From assembly GCA_902826155.1 (NCBI GenBank), contig CADEDU010000054.1, positions 37,446 through 50,332 of the forward strand: 12,887 nt of DNA. Reading direction: 5' to 3'. The number at the start of each line of letters is the position of its first letter. The stretch's first letter is position 1. Source of the DNA: an uncultured beta proteobacterium (GTDB lineage: Bacteria; Pseudomonadota; Gammaproteobacteria; Burkholderiales; SG8-39). Made by a program: the position numbers and the translations under genes. Shown piece after piece: positions 1 through 6,023 of the stretch. The notes under the pieces were generated by a model. The model made no database searches, was not told the origin of the DNA, and saw only the letters and a program-made list of their open reading frames with translations.

Positions 1-1
1 A

Positions 2-196
2 TTCGACGAGTACGAGCGGCAGGTGCGCGCCGAGTACGGCTGGGTGCCCGGCGTGCTGTTTCGTCGCACACGACGCAAGATCCTGGAAGCGTTCGCCGCG
101 CGCCCGCGTCTTTACAGCACGCCGATGTTCTTCGAGCGTTGCGAAGCGCAGGCGCGCGCGAATCTGGCGCGCTCGATCGCGATGCTCGGGGGATGA
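2..196 (+). CDS. HD-domain phosphohydrolase-like protein (COG4339 type), C-terminal end only
   Basis: This is the last 64 codons of a plus-strand gene whose start lies left of the window; the frame is open from base 2 to the TGA at 194-196. The tail has the basic, aromatic composition typical of predicted metal-dependent HD-superfamily phosphohydrolases, a family often misnamed 'NMDAR2C subunit'. The recognisable pieces are a YERQVRAEYGWVPG stretch, an RRTRRKILEAF stretch, then an RLYSTPMFFER helix and the ending ARANLARSIAML. The HD metal-binding motif itself would be upstream and cannot be seen, so catalytic competence is unknown. The next gene converges from the other strand after only 19 bp. 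The family call rests on recalled similarity of the tail and is moderately sure. Confidence 0.65.
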   Translation, partial: FDEYERQVRAEYGWVPGVLFRRTRRKILEAFAARPRLYSTPMFFERCEAQARANLARSIAMLGG

Positions 197-215
197 CGCG
201 CGCGCACCGGCTCGT

Positions 216-476
216 CTAGCGTCCGGCTGCACGCCGCCGCAGGTCGGCGACCTTCGCGTCGGGCTCCGCCGCACCCGCGGTGTATTCGAGCAGGTCGCCG
301 GGCTGGCACTGCAGGTACTCGCAGATGCGCTCGAGCGTGTCGAACCGCACGCCCTTGACCTTGCCCGATTTCAGCAGCGAGAGATTGGCCTCGGTGATGC
401 CGACGTGTGCCGCCAGTTCGCGCGATCGGATCTTGCGACGGGCGAGCATGACATCGAGATTGACGATGATCGGCAT
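216..476 (-). CDS. Cro/C1-type (XRE) helix-turn-helix regulator, DUF2975-associated
   Basis: This is an 86-residue protein, essentially one DNA-binding domain. A short beta-like start (MPIIVNLDVML) is followed by the five-helix Cro/C1 fold. The helix-turn-helix is at about residues 18-40 (SRELAAHVGITEANLSLLKSG), and the closing helix and turn are TLERICEYLQCQPGDLLEY at 47-65. The last 20 residues are polar and basic. It belongs to the YozG-like small XRE regulators that are usually encoded next to a DUF2975 membrane protein, as here. The ATG is preceded by AGGA with six bases between. It lies 75 bp downstream of the DUF2975 gene on the same strand, so the two are probably co-transcribed. A likely role is transcriptional control, possibly of its own operon. 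No ligand-binding domain is present. Confidence 0.9.
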   Translation of the reverse strand: MPIIVNLDVMLARRKIRSRELAAHVGITEANLSLLKSGKVKGVRFDTLERICEYLQCQPGDLLEYTAGAAEPDAKVADLRRRAAGR

Positions 477-551
477 GTGCGATCCTGTGGCGGCAGGGGG
501 TGAGGCAAGCGGCGAGTGCGTCGTTCGGAGGCTTCCCGGACGCTTAGACGC

Positions 552-1229
552 CTAGACGAATTGCCGGTGTTCGTCGGCGATCCGCGCGGCCTCGCGGAGC
601 ACGGCGGCCAGTGCCAGCAGCAACAGCGCGACGACCACGTGCAGCAGAAAATCGGTGCTCACGCCGATGGTCAGCGCGCGTTGTCCGGGCGGGTTGAGAT
701 AAGTCAGCACGACCGACTGCGCGCTTTGCACCAGCACTTCGCAACCTGCCAGCGCCATCAACGCCATGGCGAGCCGACGCAGTGCGGCGCTCAGCGCGTC
801 GCCGAAGGTTGAAGCCGCCCGCAACGCGCGACAAAGTCGTCCTACCTGGGTGAGCGCGTAGAGCCCGATGCCGAGAGGAAGCAACGCGAGCATGAAGCCT
901 GCGAACTGCACCGTCGCGTCGATGTTGGTGCGGCTTGCGATACCCAGGCGCGGTGCAAGCATCTGCTCGATGCGCTCGGGCGACCACCACACGTAGGCGT
1001 TTGCAGCCAACGCGAACACCACGGCGATCGATCCGATCACCTGGATCCAAAGTGCGAACCGCGCGGCTTGCCGCATCGATGCGGAACGCGGAGGGGTGGA
1101 GGACTCCCCGTTGCCGCTCGCGTCGGGTTCGTGATTCGTCAGTGCGCCAGGTCGGATGAGCGTGCGAACACTCGAATCAGGACGAATGGAATCGGGAACG
1201 GAACTGGGCTGAATGCCGTCTGGATTCAT
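552..1229 (-). CDS. DUF2975 four-helix membrane protein
   Basis: This is a 225-residue inner-membrane protein of unknown function. Hydrophobic segments lie near residues 58-80, 107-127, 150-170 and 194-212. The protein ends in a conserved-looking amphipathic tail, REAARIADEHRQFV, typical of DUF2975 proteins. The first 50 residues are polar and Pro/Ser-rich, an extension most family members do not need, and a second Met at residue 52 sits just before helix 1. I keep the upstream start because a GGAG lies seven bases before that ATG. The gene leads a two-gene unit with the XRE regulator downstream, the same pairing as YoaS/YozG in Bacillus. The pairing suggests a membrane component that senses or tunes the regulator, but this is unproven. 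It shares a divergent AT-rich promoter region with the lipoprotein gene. Confidence 0.85.
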   Translation of the reverse strand: MNPDGIQPSSVPDSIRPDSSVRTLIRPGALTNHEPDASGNGESSTPPRSASMRQAARFALWIQVIGSIAVVFALAANAYVWWSPERIEQMLAPRLGIASRTNIDATVQFAGFMLALLPLGIGLYALTQVGRLCRALRAASTFGDALSAALRRLAMALMALAGCEVLVQSAQSVVLTYLNPPGQRALTIGVSTDFLLHVVVALLLLALAAVLREAARIADEHRQFV

Positions 1230-1294
1230 TTTCTTGCTCCACGAAAGAAAATTATTGTATAACAGAAAAAGATTACCATTAAACGAGGTGGATC
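1230..1294. promoter_or_regulatory. AT-rich divergent promoter region
   Basis: This 65-bp gap lies between the divergent DUF2975 and lipoprotein genes and is far more AT-rich than its surroundings. On the plus strand TATAAC (1258-1263) matches five of six bases of the -10 consensus, with TTGCTC (1234-1239) at 18-bp spacing as a weak -35. On the minus strand TACAAT (1260-1255) also matches five of six, with a poor -35. The two -10 elements overlap, so the promoters probably compete for polymerase. The XRE regulator of the neighbouring operon is the obvious candidate to bind here. A GAGGTGG ribosome-binding site precedes the lipoprotein ATG. Confidence 0.45.
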
Positions 1295-1984
1295 ATGGTT
1301 TCGTCTCCCGTCGCGCTTTTGTCGCGAGCGCACCGCAAGACGGCACCGGCAGCTGGCGCGCTGCGTCCGCGAGGGTCTGCGTCGCGCATCGTGATAGCTG
1401 CCGTGGTGGCTGCCGTGCTTGGAGCTTGCGCCGGCATTCCGCTATCGACGATGGTGCGCTTCGCACGCTTCGATCACGAGAGTCTGCTGCGACTGGATCC
1501 CGCGTCGCTCATCGTCGCGATCCAGACGGATGCGCAGGTGCAGGCCATCGAGCGATCGCCGACGACATTCGAGCTGCGCATCACGCCGCGCGATCCGAGC
1601 CAGTGGCCGGCGCTCGAGCGCGCCTTGCCGATGCGGATCATTCCGCTCGGACCCGAGCATCGGTTGGGTCCGCCCAGCGCCGGTCGTCACTGGCTGCTGT
1701 TCGGATTCGACGCCGAGTCGGCCCAGCAACTGCGCGAGATCCAGGCGCAGTTTCGGCAGCTGCAGACCGAGGCTTCGCAGGGCACGCGCAAGTCGTCCGG
1801 TGGCAGCGTGGGCGTGGGTATCGGGCAAGCCTGGCTCGCCGAGCACTATCCGCAACTGCGCGAACGCAAGGTCGAGACCTGGCTGCGGCTCGATCGCCAG
1901 GAAGGGTTCTTCAAACTGTGGGCCGGAACGGTCGGCGATCTTGAGCGGATCAAGCCGCGCGACAAGACGGCGCGCCAGGGCTAA
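1295..1984 (+). CDS. Conserved lipoprotein of unknown function
   Basis: This is a 229-residue predicted lipoprotein. A long basic n-region (residues 1-31) leads to a hydrophobic stretch (IVIAAVVAAV) and a lipobox LGAC with the lipidated Cys at residue 45. The mature part begins CAGIPLSTMVRF and is followed by a LLRLDPASLIVAIQTD segment that looks like a beta strand entering an alpha/beta domain. The middle contains a Gln-rich helix (about 146-162), and the end is basic. I recognise no enzymatic motif. The n-region is unusually long for a lipoprotein signal, but no later start before the hydrophobic core is available, and GAGGTGG supports the chosen ATG. It is divergent from the DUF2975/XRE cassette and converges on adenine deaminase, the two stops overlapping by four bases. 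Function is unknown; an envelope location is well supported. Confidence 0.8.
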   Translation: MVSSPVALLSRAHRKTAPAAGALRPRGSASRIVIAAVVAAVLGACAGIPLSTMVRFARFDHESLLRLDPASLIVAIQTDAQVQAIERSPTTFELRITPRDPSQWPALERALPMRIIPLGPEHRLGPPSAGRHWLLFGFDAESAQQLREIQAQFRQLQTEASQGTRKSSGGSVGVGIGQAWLAEHYPQLRERKVETWLRLDRQEGFFKLWAGTVGDLERIKPRDKTARQG

Positions 1985-3753
1985 TCGGCAACGACCATCG
2001 GCACGATGCACTGCGTGCCGCCATCGGTCAGACCCACGTCGGTCAGATGCGGGCCGGTGTTGCAGGCGAGGCATTGACCCGACAGCGCCTTGAACACGCG
2101 ATACGGCCCTTGCCATTCGATCACGGTGCCGGCGGCGCGCACCACTGCGCCGTGCTCGGCGACGACGTCGGCAGGGGCCTTGTCGGATAGCAGCCCCGCG
2201 ACGGGAAACGCCACGCGGGCGACGATCGCCCCGTTGCGCACCACCACGTTGCCCCCGCCCATCTCGATGACGGCGTTGGCGGCCAGCGCCATCTCGTGCG
2301 GATCGCGCCCGTAAACGACGAGATTGTGCGAGTCGTGCGCGTACGAGGTGGCGTAAGCGCCACTGAGTTCACCCCAACCTTCGATGAGTGCGGTCTGCGG
2401 TGTGCCAGGCGCGCGACCGTGGCGATGCACCACGGTCATTACGCTGGCTTGCGACGGCACGACTGCGAATCCATCGCGCACCGCCACGTCGAGTTCGCCC
2501 CACTCGGTGAACCGGGCACCCTTGACGGTGCGCAGCTTCGCCCTGTCGTTGCGTACCGCATCGACGCGCACGCGAAAATCGTCGACCGACAGCGGCGCGA
2601 GCTTCATCGTGCGTGTGGGCAGCGCGACTTGCGCAGGGCGCGCCGGTTCGATCAACGCGCCGTTGTGGGCGACACGCCGCCCATTGGCATAGACCTCGGT
2701 CACGTCGACCGCCGCCAGATCGGCCAGCACGATGATGTCGGCACGCCTTCCCGCCGCGATCCAGCCGAGGTCGTCGCGGCGCAGACGGTACGCGTTGTTG
2801 ATCGTCGCGCAACGGATCGCCTGGATCGGCGCCATGCCGTAGCGCACCAGGCGGCGCACCACGTCGTTCACGCCGCCGTGCTCGACCAGGTAGTCGGGAA
2901 ACACATCGTCGGTGCACACCGTGAGATTCGTCGGCACGACCGGCAGCGTCTTGATCGCCGCGACCACGCCCGGCAGCAGATGGTCGTGCGAGCCGCGCAG
3001 CTCGACCGTCATGCCGGCGCGCAACTTCTCCAGCGCATCGTCGCCGGAGGTGATCTCGTGATCGGCGCTGATGCCGGCCGCGAGATACGCCTGCAGCTTC
3101 GCGCCCGACAGCCCGCGCGCGTGGCCTTCGATGATCTTGCCGCTGGCGATCGCTGCCGCGAGGATGCCCACCATGCGCGGCTTGGCTTCGAGCACGGCGG
3201 GCATGTCCATCACCTCAGCCAGCCCCGCAACCTCGGGCCATGACAACAGTTCGCGGATCTCATCGGCCTGGAAGTCAGCGCCCGAGCGTTCCAGACCGGG
3301 TGCGGCGGGCACGCACGACGACGCCTGGACGATGAAGCGCAGCGGCAGGTTGCGACTGGCGGCGACGGCATAACGCAGCCCGTCAACGCCGAGCACGTTG
3401 GCCAGCTCGTGCGGATCGCAGAAGATCGTCGTCGTGCCCTGCGGCACCACCACCGAGGCGTAGTGGTGCGGCAGCATGTGCGAGCTCTCGAAGTGCACGT
3501 GGCCGTCGATCAGACCCGGCGCCAGAAACTGCCCCGAGACATCACGCGTCTCGCGTGCCTCGCGCCACTGGCCCCGCGGATGGACGCTCGCGATCATCTC
3601 GCCGACGATGCCGACGTCGGCGTCGCGCAACTCGCAGGTGGCGACGTCGACGACCTTGCCGCCGGTGAGCAGCAGATCGAACGGCTCCTTGCCCTGCGCC
3701 GCACGGATTCCGCGCAGGCGCGTGTCGATCGAAATACGCTCGCCGCTGTTCAT
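1981..3753 (-). CDS. ade: Adenine deaminase (EC 3.5.4.2)
   Basis: This 590-residue member of the amidohydrolase superfamily should convert adenine to hypoxanthine and ammonia in the cytoplasm, a purine salvage and nitrogen-release step. Visible motifs, in order, are the metal-binding GLIDGHVHFESS (81-91, His85 and His87), PQGTTTIFCDPHE (104-116), GHARGLSG (210-217, His211), the ADHE segment (His232), and CTDD (280-283). The C-terminal adenine deaminase domain carries AHDSHNL at 472-478. All expected metal ligands are present and the length is normal for the family. The start has AAGGTGA just upstream. It lies 48 bp downstream of the Bug-type receptor on the same strand, so the two probably form an operon. 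The 3' end overlaps the lipoprotein stop by four bases. The family is clear; strict adenine specificity is known for the family but not shown here. Confidence 0.95.
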   Translation of the reverse strand: MNSGERISIDTRLRGIRAAQGKEPFDLLLTGGKVVDVATCELRDADVGIVGEMIASVHPRGQWREARETRDVSGQFLAPGLIDGHVHFESSHMLPHHYASVVVPQGTTTIFCDPHELANVLGVDGLRYAVAASRNLPLRFIVQASSCVPAAPGLERSGADFQADEIRELLSWPEVAGLAEVMDMPAVLEAKPRMVGILAAAIASGKIIEGHARGLSGAKLQAYLAAGISADHEITSGDDALEKLRAGMTVELRGSHDHLLPGVVAAIKTLPVVPTNLTVCTDDVFPDYLVEHGGVNDVVRRLVRYGMAPIQAIRCATINNAYRLRRDDLGWIAAGRRADIIVLADLAAVDVTEVYANGRRVAHNGALIEPARPAQVALPTRTMKLAPLSVDDFRVRVDAVRNDRAKLRTVKGARFTEWGELDVAVRDGFAVVPSQASVMTVVHRHGRAPGTPQTALIEGWGELSGAYATSYAHDSHNLVVYGRDPHEMALAANAVIEMGGGNVVVRNGAIVARVAFPVAGLLSDKAPADVVAEHGAVVRAAGTVIEWQGPYRVFKALSGQCLACNTGPHLTDVGLTDGGTQCIVPMVVAD

Positions 3754-3801
3754 GGCTTCACCTTACCCCTCACGCCGCACGCCTTCACCGCCTTCCGCTC
3801 G

Positions 3802-4785
3802 CTACTCCACCTTGATATTCGCCGACTTGACGATCGCGGCGAACTTCTGATGTTCCTTCTGTAGGAACGCAGCGAACTGTGCGGGCGTGAAATCGGCCGG
3901 CTTGAGTGCGAGATCGCCCATCCGCCGCGCGATGTCGGGGTCTTTGAGCACCTGCGCCATCTCCTTGTGCAGACGTGTGACGATCGCGTTGCCGGTCATG
4001 GCGGGCGCGAACAGTCCGTACCACACCAGCACATCGGTGCCGCGGAACGCCGGCTCCTCCCCCAGTATCGGAATCTCCTGCGCCGTCGGCCAGCGCGCCG
4101 AATCGGTGACGCCGAACGCCTTGAGCTTGCCGGCCTTGGCCTGCTGCTGCACCAGCACCAGTGGCAGCACGCCGAGATCGATCTGGTTGCCGGCGACGTC
4201 GGTCACGATCTGCGGCCCCACCTTGTAGGGCACGTGCACCATGTTCACCTTGGCGACCTGGTTGATCAGCTCACCGGCCAGATGCAGCGACGTGCCCACA
4301 CCCGAAGTGGCGTAGTTGTACTTGCCCGGATTGGCCCGCAGCAGCGCGAGCAGTTCGGTGGCGTTCTTCGCCGGCAGTTCGGGTTTGCCGATCAACACCA
4401 GCGGACTGGTTCCTACCAGCGCGATCGGTGCAAAGTCCTTCAGGCCGTCGTACTTCACCGTGGTGGGCGTAATCAGCTTGGCGATGACGATCGTGCTCTC
4501 CACCGAAAACAACAGCGTGTAGCCATCGGCGGCAGCGGTTGCGGCTTTCTGCGTGCCGATCACGCCGCCCGCGCCGACGACGTTATCGACGACGATCTGC
4601 TGCCCGAGTCGCTCGGCCAGCTTGGGCACGATGAAGCGTGCGGTCGCATCGACGCTGCCGCCGGCCGCGTACGGCACGATCAGCGTGATCGGTTTGGTGG
4701 GCCAGTTCTGTGCTTGCGTGGTTTGCGCAGCAAGCGCGGTGGTGGTCGCGACAACAACGGCAGCGAGCTTTGCGGTAGCGTTCAT
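3802..4785 (-). CDS. Bug-type tripartite tricarboxylate transporter receptor (TctC family)
   Basis: This is a 327-residue periplasmic binding protein of the Bug family. I chose the ATG at 4785, not the in-frame ATG at 4824, because it places a clean signal peptide at the N-terminus (MNATAKLAAVVVATTTALAA, likely cut after TQA). The longer form would add a charged leader and reach within 6 bp of the divergent gene. The mature protein starts NWPTKPITLIVPYAAGGSVDATAR, with the ligand-loop motif at about 38-50. It also has the second Bug signature VVGAGGVIG (69-77) and the YATSGVGTSLHLAGE plus VHVPYK segments (158-188). Bug proteins bind small, mostly carboxylate or amide-bearing solutes and are usually orphans, as here: no TctA or TctB is present. 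Its position upstream of adenine deaminase suggests a purine-like or related nitrogenous ligand, which is inference. Confidence 0.93.
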   Translation of the reverse strand: MNATAKLAAVVVATTTALAAQTTQAQNWPTKPITLIVPYAAGGSVDATARFIVPKLAERLGQQIVVDNVVGAGGVIGTQKAATAAADGYTLLFSVESTIVIAKLITPTTVKYDGLKDFAPIALVGTSPLVLIGKPELPAKNATELLALLRANPGKYNYATSGVGTSLHLAGELINQVAKVNMVHVPYKVGPQIVTDVAGNQIDLGVLPLVLVQQQAKAGKLKAFGVTDSARWPTAQEIPILGEEPAFRGTDVLVWYGLFAPAMTGNAIVTRLHKEMAQVLKDPDIARRMGDLALKPADFTPAQFAAFLQKEHQKFAAIVKSANIKVE

Positions 4786-4829
4786 GACTGTTCCAGGGCG
4801 TGGGGCGCGGTTCGCATCCATCATAGATC
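4786..4829. promoter_or_regulatory. Compact 44-bp divergent region between Bug receptor and ADA-like gene
   Basis: This is the whole space between two divergent starts, too short for two ordinary non-overlapping promoters with leaders. At least one promoter must overlap the other or lie inside a coding region. A GGAA sits about eight bases before the Bug ATG. Just before the ADA-like ATG is ATCATAGATC, a poor -10-like element at leaderless distance. I see no convincing -35 or operator, and no riboswitch could fit here. Confidence 0.4.
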
Positions 4830-5891
4830 ATGGCTTCGACGATCGACTATCGCGAGTTCCTGCGACGCCTGCCCAAGGCGGAGCTGCATTGCCACATTGT
4901 GGGGACCATGCGCCCTGCAACGCTCGCCGAGCTGGCTCGGCGTCAGGGTATGCACCTGCCGCGGCCGGTCGAATCGCTCTACCGTTACGCGAACTTCTAC
5001 GATTTCATCGAGATCTTTCGCCTCGCGGCGAGCGTGCTGGTGAAACTGGAAGATTTCGCCCGCGTCGCCTACGAATACATCGAAGACGCGAACAGATCGA
5101 GCAATCTGCGCCACATCGAGCTGTTCTTCAATCCCAGCTACCACTATCCGCACGGCGTGTCGTATCGCACCCAGCTCGACGGACTCATCGAAGGCATCCG
5201 CGCGGCGGGGCAGGATTACGAGGTGGAGGCACTGCTGGTGCCGTCGATCGATCGAGAGTTCACGCCGGCGATCGCCAATACCGTGCTCGACGATGTGCTC
5301 GCGTATCGGCGCGAGTGGGTGGTCGGGATCGGCATGGACGGCCCCGAAGACAAAGGGCCGCCCGCAACGTTCACCGAGGTGTTCCAACGAGCCGGCCGCG
5401 CCGGGCTCAAGCGCACCGCGCACGTCTGCGAAGACTACGCACCGACGCCCGCCACCAACTACGCGGTGTGCCGCGACGTGCTCGGCTGCGATCGGCTCGA
5501 TCATGGCTACCGGGTGCTGACCGATCCGGCCATGGCGGCGCGCGCCCGCGATGACGGCATGTTCTTCACCTGCTGTCCCAAACCGTCGACGCGCGAACGC
5601 GATGCGACGCGTCTCGACGCGATTCGTGCCATGGCCGAGCACGGCCTGTCGTTCGGCCTTGCGACCGACGACCCGGCGATGTTCGACACCCATCTCACCG
5701 ACAGCTTCGAGCGCACCTGTTTCGGGTTGGGCTGGGGGCCGGGGCGGGCGCAGGCGCTGGCGCTTGCCAGCCTCGATGCATCGTGGCTCGATGAACGATC
5801 CAAGCAGCGCATGCGGCGCGAGTTCGAAACCGAAATCGATGCGCTCGTCAAGCAGCTCGATCGTTCCAGCGTGCCGGCGGCGCCGCGGTGA
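4830..5891 (+). CDS. Adenosine-deaminase-fold amidohydrolase, substrate uncertain
   Basis: This is a 353-residue ADA/AMP-deaminase superfamily enzyme, with no signal peptide and hence cytoplasmic. It has the zinc-binding HxH in PKAELHCHIVGT (His20, His22) and a GIGMDGPE segment (166-173) in place of the usual GIDLAGPE. His198 and Glu201 lie in AHVCE (usually HAGE), His225 in RLDHG, and the metal/catalytic pair Asp280-Asp281 in ATDDP. All core ligands and the catalytic glutamate are therefore present, so it should be active. The usual CP-x-SN contact loop is replaced by CCPKPSTRER (248-257), so adenosine may not be the substrate; adenine, a modified adenine or another 6-aminopurine are alternatives. 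No clear Shine-Dalgarno precedes the ATG. It diverges from the Bug/adenine deaminase pair across 44 bp, which suggests a shared pathway and control. Confidence 0.88.
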   Translation: MASTIDYREFLRRLPKAELHCHIVGTMRPATLAELARRQGMHLPRPVESLYRYANFYDFIEIFRLAASVLVKLEDFARVAYEYIEDANRSSNLRHIELFFNPSYHYPHGVSYRTQLDGLIEGIRAAGQDYEVEALLVPSIDREFTPAIANTVLDDVLAYRREWVVGIGMDGPEDKGPPATFTEVFQRAGRAGLKRTAHVCEDYAPTPATNYAVCRDVLGCDRLDHGYRVLTDPAMAARARDDGMFFTCCPKPSTRERDATRLDAIRAMAEHGLSFGLATDDPAMFDTHLTDSFERTCFGLGWGPGRAQALALASLDASWLDERSKQRMRREFETEIDALVKQLDRSSVPAAPR

Positions 5892-5955
5892 TCACAAATC
5901 GGCCATTGAACATTCATGCCAGTCGATCAAGCACTTGCGTCCGTCGTCCACCGTT

Positions 5956-5964
5956 TTATCCACC
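5956..5964 (+). promoter_or_regulatory. DnaA-box-like 9-mer, 8 of 9 match
   Basis: TTATCCACC differs from the R-type DnaA box TTATCCACA only at the last base. It lies in the 132-bp leader of the rhodanese gene, in the same orientation as the perfect copy 41 bp downstream, a distance close to four helical turns. It could be a DnaA regulatory site or coincidence. Confidence 0.35.
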
Positions 5965-5996
5965 GAAAATGCGGATGAATCGAGCGGCACTGGCGT

Positions 5997-6005
5997 TTAT
6001 CCACA
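5997..6005 (+). promoter_or_regulatory. Perfect consensus DnaA box (TTATCCACA)
   Basis: This is an exact match to the strong R1/R4-type DnaA box, 18 bp before the rhodanese start and just before its ribosome-binding site. AT-rich sequence (ATCAAATAAA) follows it. At this position a bound protein would hinder transcription into, or initiation at, the rhodanese gene. No dnaA, dnaN, parAB or long AT-rich unwinding region is near, so this is not read as a replication origin. Confidence 0.45.
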
Positions 6006-6011
6006 TCAAAT

Positions 6012-6020
6012 AAAGGAGGG
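6012..6020 (+). promoter_or_regulatory. Strong ribosome-binding site of the rhodanese gene
   Basis: AAAGGAGGG stands three bases before the ATG at 6024. It is a near-full Shine-Dalgarno match and among the strongest in the window, which fixes the start of the rhodanese gene and suggests efficient translation. Confidence 0.75.
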
Positions 6021-6023
6021 TCC

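Noticed and set aside
2296..3243. Long plus-strand open frame opposite adenine deaminase
   Set aside because: His/Arg/Asp-rich low-quality protein with no domain, fully antisense to a clear enzyme; a typical high-GC shadow.
4786..4829. Purine riboswitch before the Bug/ade operon
   Set aside because: 44 bp is too short for a purine aptamer plus expression platform, and no three-way-junction pattern is visible.
3967..5043. Plus-strand open frame of 358 codons across the Bug gene and into the ADA-like gene
   Set aside because: Its translation is His/Gln/Arg-rich without motifs and it covers two well-supported genes; shadow frame.
4821..5693. Minus-strand open frame opposite the ADA-like gene
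   Set aside because: Antisense to a gene with full catalytic motifs, no recognisable protein features.
5892..6023. Replication origin suggested by DnaA boxes
   Set aside because: Only two boxes, no AT-rich unwinding region and no dnaA, dnaN, rep or par genes nearby.
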